Both the position numbers and the translations under genes were made by a program. From the NCBI RefSeq assembly GCF_029870955.1, contig NZ_PGFQ01000001.1, positions 1 through 64,000 on the forward strand: 64,000 nt of DNA, read 5' to 3'. The notes below the pieces were generated by a model that was given only the letters and a program-made list of their open reading frames with translations, did not search any database and was not told the DNA's origin. Numbering within the stretch: position 1 is the stretch's first letter; every line of letters begins with the position of its first letter. This DNA is from Sulfitobacter faviae (GTDB taxonomy: Bacteria; Pseudomonadota; Alphaproteobacteria; Rhodobacterales; Rhodobacteraceae). This document shows positions 11,912 to 20,834 of this stretch, piece by piece.

Positions 11912-12385
11912 ATGTCGCAGATCGGACCCCAGCCCGGCCAACCGGCCCCGGATTTCACCCTTCCCGTGACCGGCGGTGGCGAGATCACGCTCTCTGCCTT
12001 GCGCGGCGCGCCGGTGGTTCTTTTCTTCTACCCGCGCGACGACACGCCCGGCTGCACCAAGGAATCGATCGGCTTTTCCGAGCGTTTGTCTGAGTTCGCC
12101 GAGGCAGGCGTGCAGGTCTTTGGCATTTCGCGCGACAGTATGGACAAACACGACAAATTCGCCGCCAAACACGCGCTGACGGTGCCGCTTTTGTCTGACA
12201 CCGATGGCGCGGTGACCGAAGCCTATGAGGTTTGGGTCGAGAAAAACATGTACGGCAAGAAATCGATGGGCATCGAACGCGCGACCTATCTGATCGACCC
12301 CGAAGGGCAGATTGCGCAGGTCTGGCGCAAGGTGAAGGTGCCGGGCCATGTGGATGCCGTGCTCGACGCGGTGCGCGGCGCATGA
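11912..12385 (+). CDS. bcp: Bcp/PrxQ-type peroxiredoxin
   Basis: Thiol peroxidase that reduces hydrogen peroxide and organic hydroperoxides. It starts MSQIGPQPGQPAPDFTLPV at 11912. The active-site motif is FYPRDDTPGCTKESIGFSER, with the peroxidatic Cys near residue 46. The second Cys found five residues later in many Bcp proteins is absent, so this looks like a one-Cys type needing an external thiol. At 157 residues it has normal length. Its stop overlaps the ATG of the DUF455 gene (ATGA), so the two are probably translated together. Confidence 0.92.
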   Translation: MSQIGPQPGQPAPDFTLPVTGGGEITLSALRGAPVVLFFYPRDDTPGCTKESIGFSERLSEFAEAGVQVFGISRDSMDKHDKFAAKHALTVPLLSDTDGAVTEAYEVWVEKNMYGKKSMGIERATYLIDPEGQIAQVWRKVKVPGHVDAVLDAVRGA

Positions 12386-13196
12386 TGCCGCTGGCAGAAA
12401 TGGCCGAGGCGGTGCTGCGCACGGCGGATGGGCGCGAGAAGACGGCGCTGTCGCGGAAATATGCGGCGCAGTGGCTCTCGGCCCGCGCGGCAGGTGAGAG
12501 CAACTCGGGCCGCGCCGACCCGCCGCTGCACCCTGCCCGGCCCGCACAGCCCGAGTTGCTCTCGCCCCGCGACGTCCCGCGCCGCCGTCCCGGCACGCCC
12601 GAAGGCCGCGCGGCGCTGCTTCATGCCGTGGCGCATATCGAGTTGAACGCAGTGGACCTGCATTGGGATGTGATCGCCCGCTTCTCCCATGTGCCGCTGC
12701 CCTTGGGCTTTTATGACGATTGGGTCAAAGCGGCGGATGACGAATCCAAACATTTCAACCTGATGTGCGATTGTCTTGAGGAAATGGGCAGCCATTACGG
12801 TGCCATGCCCGCCCATGCGGGCATGTGGCGCGCCGCCGAAGACACGGTGGACGATCTGATGGGCCGCCTCGCCGTGGTGCCCATGGTGCTGGAGGCCCGC
12901 GGCCTTGATGTGACCCCGGCATGATCGAGATTTTCCGCAAGGCGAAGGCCGACAGCGCCGTGGCCGCGCTTGAAACGATCTATGCCGAAGAGGTCGCCCA
13001 TGTGGCCTATGGCAGCAAGTGGTTTCACTTTCTCTGTGGCCGCCATGATGACGACCCAAAGGACCGTTTTCATGCCCTCGTGCGCAAGTATTTCCACGGC
13101 GATCTCAAGCCGCCCTTCAACGAGGAAAAGCGCGCCGAGGCGGGAATCCCGCCCGATTTCTACTGGCCCCTGACCGCGGATGGCGGGCCAAGCTGA
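12382..13196 (+). CDS. DUF455 ferritin-like protein (one frameshift)
   Basis: Member of the DUF455 family, ferritin-like four-helix proteins whose reaction is unknown. Metal-ligand-type motifs are visible: LLHAVAHIELNAVDLHWDVI, ADDESKHFNLMCDCLEEMGS and TIYAEEVAHVAYGSKWFHFL. The ATG at 12382 overlaps the bcp stop. The frame is lost near 12921, where a GG should probably be GGG (TPG-MIEIF); the total of 815 bp is 3n+2. Residues about 38-60 are encoded across a 15-bp perfect inverted repeat; the second arm encodes the conserved PELLSPRD, the first arm a less conserved stretch. Confidence 0.85.
12496..12563. repeat. 15-bp perfect inverted repeat inside the DUF455 gene
   Basis: GAGAGCAACTCGGGC at 12496-12510 is the exact reverse complement of 12549-12563, with a 38-bp loop. 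The second arm encodes a conserved part of the protein; the first does not. Confidence 0.8.
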
Positions 13197-13262
13197 TCAG
13201 GGTCTGACGCAGCAAGTGCTTGGTATCGGCGGATTTTTGCCAACGAAAAAGCGCTTTTTTGG

Positions 13263-13314
13263 GCGAATGGGGGAATGCCGCGCAGGCGCGGGTCAATAGG
13301 GTTGCCCCATTCGC
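13263..13314. repeat. 10-bp perfect inverted repeat upstream of the M23 peptidase gene
   Basis: GCGAATGGGG at 13263-13272 pairs with CCCCATTCGC at 13305-13314 around a 32-bp loop. It lies in the 194-bp gap between the DUF455 and M23 genes. A short AAAAAGCGCTTTTTT palindrome at 13245-13259 just before it could end the DUF455 transcript. No T-run follows the larger stem, so it may be a regulatory or mRNA structure. Confidence 0.5.
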
Positions 13315-13390
13315 GGGCACTGGCTATTGACGTTGGGCGCGAAGGGGGCGAGGCCCCGCGCACCGACGGGACGGGACAAAGGACGAAAAC

Positions 13391-14719
13391 GTGCGCACAC
13401 GGATTGCCATCAAGACGCATGCTCTGCTTGAGCATTACTTTCCCGAACGCCGCGTCTTTCTGAAATCCGACAGCGACACACGTTTCATCCGCCTGCGGCC
13501 CGGCACCCAGATCCTCGGGCTGGCGGGATCGGCCTTTCTGGTCTCTTGGGCCATCATTGCCACCGCCATCATCCTGATGGACAGCATTGGCTCCGGCAAT
13601 TTTCGCGAACAGGCCAAACGCGACCAGCGCACCTATCAAGCCCGGCTGAACGAGCTTTCCGCACAGCGTGACCTGCGCGCCGAAGAAGCGCTTGCCGCCC
13701 AAGACCGCTTTAACGCGGCGCTCACGCAGATTTCCGTCATGCAGTCCGAACTGCTGGCCTCTGAGACCCGCCGCCGCGAATTGGAAACCGGGATCGAGGT
13801 GATCCAATCCACCCTGCGCGACACGATGAAAGACCGCCAGAAGGCCCGGCTGAAACTGGCCGAACTGGAAGGCAGCCTTGAGAATGGCGAAGCGGGCAGC
13901 CTGCGCGCCGATGCCGATCAAGCGCCGGTCGATTTCCTTGCCCAAGCCCTTGCCCGGACCGCGGCAGAGCGCGACAAGGTCGTGGTCGACGCGCAGGATG
14001 CGCTGTTGCAAGCCGACGAAATGGCCCAGGAAATCGCCCTGATGCGCGATCAGAACGACGCGATCTTCCGCCAGCTGGAAGAGGCGATGAGCGTTTCCGT
14101 CGCCCCGCTCGACAAGATGTTCCGCAGCGCGGGCATGCCGACCGACCGGATCCTCGCCACCGTGCGCCGGGGCTATTCGGGCCAAGGCGGGCCGATGACG
14201 CCGCTCTCCTTCACCACCCGCGGCGAAGAGCTGAGCCCCGACACGCTGCGCGCGAACAAGCTGCTGGGCCAGATGGACCGGTTGAACCTCTACCGCATCG
14301 CCGCCGAAAAGGCGCCCTTCGCGAACCCGGTCAAAAACGCTTTCCGCTTCACCAGCCAGTTCGGTTATCGTCGCGACCCCAAGACCGGCGGCCGCCGGAT
14401 GCACAAGGGCGTCGACTTTGCCGCCGGGATGGGCACGCCGCTTTATGCGACCGCCGATGGCGTGGTGATTCACGCAGGCTGGTCCTCGGGCTATGGCCGT
14501 CTGGTCAAGATCCAGCATGAGTTCGGCATTGAGACCCGTTATGCCCACATGTCCAAGCTGCGCGTGAAAGTTGGTCAAAGAGTCTCGCGCGGGCAGCATA
14601 TTGGTGATATGGGAGCATCAGGACGGGTCACCGGTGTCCATCTCCACTATGAAGTCCGCGTAGGTGGCAAGGCTGTTAACCCCATGATCTATATCAAGGC
14701 TGCAAACGATGTTTTCTAA
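13391..14719 (+). CDS. membrane-anchored M23 family peptidase
   Basis: Zinc peptidase of the LytM/M23 type, either a peptidoglycan endopeptidase or an amidase activator. A GTG start gives 442 residues. One membrane helix lies at residues 43-65 (LGLAGSAFLVSWAIIATAII). A long coiled coil follows at about 75-235. The LytM domain spans about 330-435 with RRMHKGVDFAAGMGTPLYAT, RYAHMSKL and VHLHYEVRVGG, so the H-x8-D and HxH zinc ligands are present and the domain is probably catalytic. It overlaps the bactofilin gene by 11 bp, and this pairing occurs in other bacteria where bactofilins help position wall hydrolases. Confidence 0.92.
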   Translation: MRTRIAIKTHALLEHYFPERRVFLKSDSDTRFIRLRPGTQILGLAGSAFLVSWAIIATAIILMDSIGSGNFREQAKRDQRTYQARLNELSAQRDLRAEEALAAQDRFNAALTQISVMQSELLASETRRRELETGIEVIQSTLRDTMKDRQKARLKLAELEGSLENGEAGSLRADADQAPVDFLAQALARTAAERDKVVVDAQDALLQADEMAQEIALMRDQNDAIFRQLEEAMSVSVAPLDKMFRSAGMPTDRILATVRRGYSGQGGPMTPLSFTTRGEELSPDTLRANKLLGQMDRLNLYRIAAEKAPFANPVKNAFRFTSQFGYRRDPKTGGRRMHKGVDFAAGMGTPLYATADGVVIHAGWSSGYGRLVKIQHEFGIETRYAHMSKLRVKVGQRVSRGQHIGDMGASGRVTGVHLHYEVRVGGKAVNPMIYIKAANDVF

Positions 14720-15207
14720 AAGCAAAATCAACGATCCCGCCCCTCAGGATGCAGAAGTGTCAAAACCGGCACCCTCCGGTGCATCCTCGGCCCCCGCCCT
14801 CTAAGCAGAGCGAATTCAAGGCCAGCGCGCCCAAGGCCAAGCCCCCTGCATCCGTTCTGTCTTCGGATCTCCATGTGACCGGCAACATGAAAACGACGGG
14901 CGACGTTCAGGTTGAAGGCACCGTCGAAGGCGACATCCGCGCCCATCTGCTGACCATCGGTGAGACGGCGACGATCAAGGGCGAAGTGGTTGCCGATGAC
15001 GTGGTGATCAATGGCCGCATCGTGGGCCGCGTGCGGGGCCTCAAGGTGCGCCTGACATCGACCGCACGGGTCGAGGGCGACATCATCCACAAAACCATCG
15101 CGATCGAATCCGGCGCGCATTTCGAAGGATCTGTGCAGCGTCAGGACGATCCGCTGAACCCCGGCGCGAAATCCGCACCGGCGCAGAAGCCGAACCCCGC
15201 GTCCTAA
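14709..15207 (+). CDS. bactofilin (frameshifted near N-terminus)
   Basis: Polymer-forming cytoskeletal protein. The beta-helical core runs from SVLSSDLHVTGNMKTTGDVQ to ESGAHFEGSVQ, with repeated hydrophobic-Gly turns such as VEGTVEGDIRAHLLTIGETA. The expected start is the ATG at 14709 (MFSKSKINDPAPQDAEVSKP). That frame stops near 14800, and the core is in another frame; repair restores a disordered N-tail. The length is 3n+1, so two bases may be missing. A stem-loop with a T-rich tail follows at 15230. Confidence 0.88.
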
Positions 15208-15229
15208 GCTTCGGCAGGCTGAACAGTCG

Positions 15230-15265
15230 CAGGCGTCGCAGACAATGCGGCGCCTGTTTGCTTTT
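15230..15265 (+). terminator. probable terminator after the bactofilin gene
   Basis: CAGGCGTCGC pairs with GCGGCGCCTG (9 of 10 positions) around a short loop, followed by TTTGCTTTT. It starts 22 bp after the bactofilin stop. Confidence 0.55.
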
Positions 15266-15435
15266 GGGGGACGGTCTACGCTGCGCCCTGCCCGCTTCGC
15301 CAATATCAGTAGGTCGGAATATGCGCCGCGCTGTGCTGCTGGCAGACCACTGGCGATAAAGCTCATTTCATCACGGCCTGAGCTCGCCGATGCGTGGGGA
15401 GAGCAAACCCACCCCACGCGCCGCTAGTTGGGACG

Positions 15436-15990
15436 TTACTCGGTCACGGTGACCGTTTTCATCACGTCCGGCGTGCCCACGACGGCGCCGTTCGGGCCGG
15501 TGCCGCGCTTGATGGCATTGACCACGTCCTGCCCTTCGGTAACCTTGCCGACAACGGTGTACTGACCGTTGAGGAAGGGTGCTTCGTCGAACATGATGAA
15601 GAACTGGCTGTTGGCACTGTTCGGGCTCTGGCTACGGGCCATGCCGACGACGCCTTTCTCATAGGCGATGTCCGAAAACTCGGCCTTGAGGTCGGGCTTC
15701 TCGGAGCCGCCCATGCCGGCGCGTGCGGTGTCGCCATCGGCGCGGCCAAACTGCACGTCGCCGGTCTGCGCCATGAAACCGTCGATCACGCGGTGGAAGA
15801 CCACCCCGTCATAGGCGCCTTCCTCGGCCAGTTCGGTGATCTGCGCCACGTGGTTAGGCGCGACGTCTTCGAGCAGGTCGATCTTGACGGTGCCATTGGC
15901 CTCGCCCGCGACCTCGATCTCAAGCCCGGTGGCCATCGCCGCCGAGCCGAGAAGCGCGAGAACTGCGCTGGAGGTGGCAATCTTAGGCAT
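15436..15990 (-). CDS. peptidyl-prolyl cis-trans isomerase, cyclophilin type, exported
   Basis: Cyclophilin of 184 residues with an N-terminal signal peptide (KIATSSAVLALLGSAAMATG), so probably periplasmic. Core motifs are present: FHRVIDGFMAQTGDVQFG, then NSANSQFFIMFDEAPFLNGQ and YTVVGKVTEGQDVVNAIKRG. It catalyses isomerisation of Xaa-Pro bonds in folding proteins. The start overlaps the stop of the upstream cyclophilin gene by 8 bp; the two are a tandem pair, one exported and one cytosolic. Confidence 0.93.
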   Translation of the reverse strand: MPKIATSSAVLALLGSAAMATGLEIEVAGEANGTVKIDLLEDVAPNHVAQITELAEEGAYDGVVFHRVIDGFMAQTGDVQFGRADGDTARAGMGGSEKPDLKAEFSDIAYEKGVVGMARSQSPNSANSQFFIMFDEAPFLNGQYTVVGKVTEGQDVVNAIKRGTGPNGAVVGTPDVMKTVTVTE

Positions 15991-16489
15991 CTGCGGCCAC
16001 CTTGACGGAGATCATGCGGTCAGGGTTCGCAGGCGGCTCGCCACGGGTGATTGCGTCGACATGCTCTATGCCGGAAATGACCTGCCCGTAAACGGTGTAT
16101 TGACCGTTGAGGAAGTCATTGTCCTTGAAATTGATGAAGAACTGGCTGTTGGCGCTGTCGGGGTTGGCCGAACGGGCCGCACCGATGGTGCCGCGCGCGT
16201 GCGGAACCTTGGAGAATTCTGCAGGCAGGTTCGGCAGGTCCGACCCGCCAGTGCCCGCCGCGCGCAGGTTGAAGTTGTCTTCCATGTTGCCATTGGCCAC
16301 GTCGCCAGTCTGGGCCATGAAACCTTCGATTACGCGGTGGAAGGCGACGTTGTCGTATTTACCGGCGCGGGCCAGTTCCTTCATCCGCTCCACGTGCTTG
16401 GGCGCAAGGTCGGGCATCAACTCGATGGCGACGGTGCCGCCTTTCAGTTCCATCAGGATGGTGTTCTCGGGGTCTTTGATCTCGGCCAT
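15983..16489 (-). CDS. peptidyl-prolyl cis-trans isomerase, cyclophilin type, cytosolic
   Basis: Cyclophilin of 168 residues without a signal peptide (starts MAEIKDPENTILMELKGGTV). Motifs FHRVIEGFMAQTGDVANG and NSANSQFFINFKDNDFLNGQ match the PpiB group. It is the first gene of a two-gene unit with the exported paralogue, which it resembles throughout. The pair probably arose by tandem duplication plus gain or loss of an export signal. Confidence 0.94.
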   Translation of the reverse strand: MAEIKDPENTILMELKGGTVAIELMPDLAPKHVERMKELARAGKYDNVAFHRVIEGFMAQTGDVANGNMEDNFNLRAAGTGGSDLPNLPAEFSKVPHARGTIGAARSANPDSANSQFFINFKDNDFLNGQYTVYGQVISGIEHVDAITRGEPPANPDRMISVKVAADA

Positions 16490-16616
16490 GGGGCAATCCT
16501 TTGCTTTGTCTTTGCCAGATACCTAAGGAGCTTGGCCGCGATTGCCAAGCCGCGCATTGACCTGAGGCCAGATAACAGCAAAACACAGCGCAAGAGATTG
16601 GATTGGGAGAAGACCG

Positions 16617-17804
16617 ATGGGCTGGAAATCACTGGACGATATGGAACTGGACGGCAAGCGCGTGCTCTTGCGGGTCGACATCAACGTGCCGGTCGAAGAG
16701 GGCCGCGTCACCGATGCCACGCGGATTGAGCGGATCGTGCCCACGGTGGACGACATCCTGTCGCGCGGCGGCAAGGTGACGCTGCTGGCGCATTTCGGAC
16801 GGCCCAAGGGCAAGGTCGTCGAAGAGATGAGCCTGCGCCAAGTCCTTCCCGCACTGGAAAAGGCACTGGGCCGCGACGTGGCATTCCTGCCATCGCTAGA
16901 CGCCGCAGGCGACGCGCAGGCCGATCTGCAACTCATGGAAAACATCCGCTTCTACCCCGGTGAGGAGGCCAATGACGAAGATTTCGCCCGCCAATTGGCC
17001 GCGCTCGGCGATATCTATTGCAACGATGCCTTTTCTGCCGCGCACCGCGCCCATGCCTCGACCGAGGCGCTGGCGCGGCTGCTGCCCGCCTGCGCAGGGC
17101 GCTTGATGCAGGCGGAGCTCTCGGCGCTGGAGGCGGCACTGGCCAAGCCCAAGCGCCCGGTGGGCGCTGTCGTGGGCGGGGCCAAAGTCTCGACCAAGAT
17201 CGCGCTTTTGGAAAACCTCGTGAACCGGCTCGACGTCTTGGTCATCGGCGGCGGCATGGCGAACACCTTCCTCGCCGCACTCGGGGCCGATCTGGGCAAA
17301 TCGTTGGAAGAGCCGGACTACTACGACACGGCCAAGGACATCATGGCGCAGGCCGAAAAGGCAGGCTGCCGGGTCATCCTGCCAGTCGACGGTCTGGTCG
17401 CGCGGGAGTTCGCCAAGGGTGCGGCCCATGAGGTCGCCCCGCTTGGCCCTGATGCGAAACTCGCGACAGATCAGATGGTGCTCGACGCGGGCCCCGAGAC
17501 CGTTGCATTGGTCGAGACGGCCTTCGCCGAGTTGCGCACCCTGATCTGGAATGGCCCCATGGGAGCCTTTGAAATCCCGCCCTTCGACACCGCCACCGTC
17601 GCCGCGGCCCAAGCCGCCGCCGCCAAGACCCGCGAGGGCACGCTGACCTCCGTCGCCGGGGGCGGTGACACGGTCGCGGCGCTGAACCAAGCGGGCGTGG
17701 CGGATGATTTCACCTATATCTCCACCGCCGGGGGCGCCTTCCTTGAATGGATGGAAGGCAAGACCCTGCCCGGCGTGGCCGCATTGGATGGGTCGGCTGC
17801 GTAG
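16617..17804 (+). CDS. pgk: phosphoglycerate kinase
   Basis: Interconverts 1,3-bisphosphoglycerate plus ADP with 3-phosphoglycerate plus ATP. The 395 residues show the N-terminal substrate motif [18 protein letters not shown] and [10 protein letters not shown]. The nucleotide-binding [15 protein letters not shown] and the C-terminal [14 protein letters not shown] are also present. The frame is intact throughout. The stop lies 9 bp before a copy of the TTTACCGCTAAA core at 17813. Confidence 0.97.
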   Translation: MGWKSLDDMELDGKRVLLRVDINVPVEEGRVTDATRIERIVPTVDDILSRGGKVTLLAHFGRPKGKVVEEMSLRQVLPALEKALGRDVAFLPSLDAAGDAQADLQLMENIRFYPGEEANDEDFARQLAALGDIYCNDAFSAAHRAHASTEALARLLPACAGRLMQAELSALEAALAKPKRPVGAVVGGAKVSTKIALLENLVNRLDVLVIGGGMANTFLAALGADLGKSLEEPDYYDTAKDIMAQAEKAGCRVILPVDGLVAREFAKGAAHEVAPLGPDAKLATDQMVLDAGPETVALVETAFAELRTLIWNGPMGAFEIPPFDTATVAAAQAAAAKTREGTLTSVAGGGDTVAALNQAGVADDFTYISTAGGAFLEWMEGKTLPGVAALDGSAA

Positions 17805-17812
17805 AAAGGCGA

Positions 17813-17824
17813 TTTACCGCTAAA
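17813..17824. promoter_or_regulatory. TTTACCGCTAAA core site upstream of the FtsB-like gene
   Basis: Exact 12-bp match to the core of the lpd palindrome, 93 bp before the FtsB-like start. The outer arms seen at lpd are missing here. The FtsB-like gene stands directly upstream of pdhA, so the site could act on the whole block. Confidence 0.5.
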
Positions 17825-17916
17825 AACAACGGGTTTCCCGCAATTGTGGGATTCCCATAACGAATCGCCTGTGTCATACTGATGTCACGTCCGCCAAGAG
17901 ACGCAGAGGCAGAACC

Positions 17917-18216
17917 ATGACACGCAACACCCGTCCGGCTTTCGGCACATTGCTGTTCTTCGCAATCGCTTTCGCGCTGAGCCTGTATTTCACCTTCGCC
18001 GCCGTGCAGGGGGATTTCGGCCTGTTCCGCCGGACCGAGATCGTGGCCGAGAACCAAAAGCTGAGCGACCGTCTGGCCGAGGTCCGCGCCGAGGTGGCCC
18101 GGATGGAGAACCTGACCCGCCGCCTGTCGGACGACTACCTCGACCTTGATCTTCTGGACGAACGCGCGCGCAAGGTGCTGGGCATGGTCCGCACCGATGA
18201 GATCGTCATTCGCTAA
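17917..18216 (+). CDS. ftsB: FtsB/DivIC-type septum formation initiator
   Basis: Bitopic division protein of 99 residues: a short cytoplasmic N-tail, one helix at residues 9-28 (TLLFFAIAFALSLYFTFAAV) and a coiled coil at about 35-75. The C-terminal end DLDLLDERARKVLGMVRTDE is the conserved end of the family. In other bacteria it acts with FtsL and FtsQ in the divisome. It sits between pgk and pdhA, a position common in alphaproteobacteria, with a core operator site on each side. Confidence 0.85.
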   Translation: MTRNTRPAFGTLLFFAIAFALSLYFTFAAVQGDFGLFRRTEIVAENQKLSDRLAEVRAEVARMENLTRRLSDDYLDLDLLDERARKVLGMVRTDEIVIR

Positions 18217-18365
18217 GCTTTCGCGGCTTATCGTCTATCGGCCCCTGCCCCGCGCCTGCGGCCTTGCAATCACACGAAATCTCTGGCCTCCTTCGCCTTG
18301 TCAGCCGTGGTGCGCGCACCACGTCACAAAGTCTCTCGCAATCCATTCTGGAATGCGTTAGGGAA

Positions 18366-18383
18366 TAGTTTAACGCTAAACTA
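18366..18383. promoter_or_regulatory. 18-bp palindromic operator upstream of pdhA
   Basis: TAGTTTAACGCTAAACTA pairs at 8 of 9 positions. It contains the core TTTAACGCTAAA, one base different from the lpd and 17813 sites. It ends 38 bp before the pdhA ATG. A GGAGGAG ribosome site at about 18409 separates it from the gene. Confidence 0.75.
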
Positions 18384-18421
18384 CTTTTGGCACCTAACCA
18401 AAGCCGACGGAGGAGACGTCC

Positions 18422-19428
18422 ATGGCCGCGAGGAAATCGAGCAAGAAACCCAATGTCTCGGCGGAGGAGCTGACCAGCTACTACCGCGACATGCTGCTGA
18501 TCCGGCGGTTTGAAGAGAAAGCCGGACAACTTTACGGCATGGGGCTGATCGGGGGTTCTGTCACCTCTATATCGGACAAGAAGCGGTCGTTGTCGGCCTT
18601 GAGGCTGCCGCCGAGGAAGGCGACAAGCGCATCACCTCCTACCGAGACCACGGGCATATGCTGGCCTGCGGCATGGACCCTAACGGCGTTATGGCTGAGC
18701 TGACGGGCCGCGAGGGCGGTTATTCCAAGGGCAAGGGCGGCTCGATGCACATGTTCTCGAAAGAGAAGCACTTCTACGGCGGCCATGGCATCGTCGCGGC
18801 GCAGGTGCCGCTTGGCGCGGGCCTTGCTTTTGCCGATCAATACAAGGGCAACGGGCGCGTCACCTTCACCTATTTCGGCGACGGTGCGGCGAACCAGGGC
18901 CAGGTCTACGAGACCTTCAACATGGCCGCTCTGTGGAAACTGCCCGTGATCTTCGTGATCGAGAACAACCAATACGCCATGGGCACCTCGCAGCAGCGCT
19001 CGACCTCCTCGGCCGAGATCTGGGAACGTGGCCGCGCCTTCGGCATCCCCGGTGAGGCGGTTGACGGCATGGACGTGCTGGCGGTCAAGGAAGCCGGTCA
19101 GAAGGCCGTGGAACACGCCCGCAAGGACGGACCCTATATTCTGGAGATCAAGACCTACCGCTACCGCGGCCACTCCATGTCTGACCCCGCGAAATACCGC
19201 ACCCGCGAGGAAGTGCAGAAGATGCGCGACGAACGCGACCCGATTGAGGCCGTGCGCAGCCTGCTCTTGGAGGGCAACCACGCGAGCGAAGAAGATCTCA
19301 AGGCCATCGACAAGGAGATCAAGCAGATCGTGAACGAAAGCGCCGATTTCGCCAAGGAAAGCCCGGAGCCCAACCTCGACGAGCTCTGGACCGACATCTA
19401 CGCAACCGAAGTTCCGCAGGAGGCCTGA
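18422..19428 (+). CDS. pdhA: pyruvate dehydrogenase E1 component, alpha subunit (one frameshift)
   Basis: Thiamine-diphosphate subunit of the E1 decarboxylase. It starts [20 protein letters not shown] at 18422 after a strong GGAGGAG site. The frame breaks near 18556, where one T appears to be missing ([15 protein letters not shown] expected). It then runs to 19428 with the ThDP motif [20 protein letters not shown] and the phosphorylation-loop region [14 protein letters not shown]. Length is 3n+2. It is the first gene of pdhA-pdhB-pdhC, 4 bp before pdhB. Confidence 0.96.
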
Positions 19429-19432
19429 AGCA

Positions 19433-20824
19433 ATGGCAACCGAAATTCTCATGCCCGCCCTCAGCCCCACCATGGAAGAAGGCACGCTGGCGAAATGGCT
19501 GGTCAAGGAAGGCGACGAAGTCTCCTCCGGTGACATCCTCGCCGAGATCGAGACCGACAAGGCCACGATGGAATTCGAAGCCGTGGACGAAGGCACCATC
19601 GGCAAGATCCTCGTCGAGGAAGGCACCGAAGGCGTGAAGGTGAACAGCCCCATCGCCGTGCTGCTCGAAGAAGGCGAAAGCGCCGACGACATCGACACCG
19701 CGAAATCCGCCCCCGCCGAGGACAAGGGCGAAGAGGCTAAGCCCGCGCAGGCCAAATCCCCGGACGATGACCGCGAAACGCCTGCCGAGGGCAAGAAACA
19801 GCCCGAGCCCGATACCAGCCCCGATTGGCCCGAGGGCACCGAAATGAAGCAGCAGACCGTCCGCGAAGCGCTGCGCGACGCCATGGCCGAGGAAATGCGC
19901 CGCGACGAGAACGTCTTGCTCATGGGCGAGGAAGTGGCCGAGTACCAAGGCGCCTACAAAATTTCCCAAGGTCTTCTGGACGAATTCGGCGCCAAGCGCG
20001 TGATCGACACGCCGATCACCGAGCATGGCTTTGCCGGCATCGGCGTCGGCGCGGCCTTCGGCGGTCTGCGCCCCATCGTCGAATTCATGACCTTCAACTT
20101 CGCCATGCAGGCGATGGACCAGATCATCAACTCCGCGGCCAAGACACTTTACATGTCCGGCGGGCAGATGGGCGCGCCCATGGTCTTCCGCGGCCCCAAC
20201 GGCGCGGCGGCCCGCGTCGGCGCCCAGCACTCCCAGGACTACGCCGCATGGTTCATGCAGATCCCCGGCCTCAAGGTCGCGATGCCCTATTCGGCCAGCG
20301 ATTACAAAGGCTTGATGAAGTCCGCAATCCGCGACCCGAACCCGGTGATCTTCCTTGAGAACGAGATCCTCTACGGTCGCAGCTTCGACGTGCCGGACAT
20401 TGAGGATTACACGGTCCCCTTCGGCAAGGCCCGGATCTGGCGCGAGGGTGCGGATGTCACCATCGTCAGCTTCGGCATTGGCATGACCTATGCGCTGGAA
20501 GCGGCAGAGAAACTGGCCGAGGACGGTATCGAGGCCGAGGTCATCGACCTGCGCACCCTGCGCCCGATGGACACCGAAACGGTGCTGAAATCGGTGATGA
20601 AGACCAACCGCTGCGTGACCGTCGAAGAAGGCTGGCCGCAGGGCTCGGTCGGCGGCTACATCAGCGGCGTGATCATGCAGGAGGCGTTCGACTACCTCGA
20701 CGCTCCGGTCATCACCTGCACCGGCAAGGACGTGCCCATGCCCTATGCCGCCAACCTCGAAAAACACGCGCTGGTCACCACCGACGAGGTGATCGAGGCC
20801 GTGCGCAAAGTCACCTACCGGTAA
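19433..20824 (+). CDS. pdhB: pyruvate dehydrogenase E1 component, beta subunit with N-terminal lipoyl domain
   Basis: E1 beta of 463 residues. Residues 1-80 are a lipoyl domain (lysine in ETDKATMEF), then an Ala/Glu/Pro linker to about 135, then the transketolase-type domain ([40 protein letters not shown]). An attached lipoyl domain on E1 beta is a known alphaproteobacterial arrangement. The lipoyl domain differs from that of the next gene, pdhC, at only about 6 of 87 positions, which suggests recent duplication or gene conversion. The gene ends 10 bp before pdhC. Confidence 0.97.
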   Translation: MATEILMPALSPTMEEGTLAKWLVKEGDEVSSGDILAEIETDKATMEFEAVDEGTIGKILVEEGTEGVKVNSPIAVLLEEGESADDIDTAKSAPAEDKGEEAKPAQAKSPDDDRETPAEGKKQPEPDTSPDWPEGTEMKQQTVREALRDAMAEEMRRDENVLLMGEEVAEYQGAYKISQGLLDEFGAKRVIDTPITEHGFAGIGVGAAFGGLRPIVEFMTFNFAMQAMDQIINSAAKTLYMSGGQMGAPMVFRGPNGAAARVGAQHSQDYAAWFMQIPGLKVAMPYSASDYKGLMKSAIRDPNPVIFLENEILYGRSFDVPDIEDYTVPFGKARIWREGADVTIVSFGIGMTYALEAAEKLAEDGIEAEVIDLRTLRPMDTETVLKSVMKTNRCVTVEEGWPQGSVGGYISGVIMQEAFDYLDAPVITCTGKDVPMPYAANLEKHALVTTDEVIEAVRKVTYR

Positions 20825-20834
20825 GGAGCGGATC

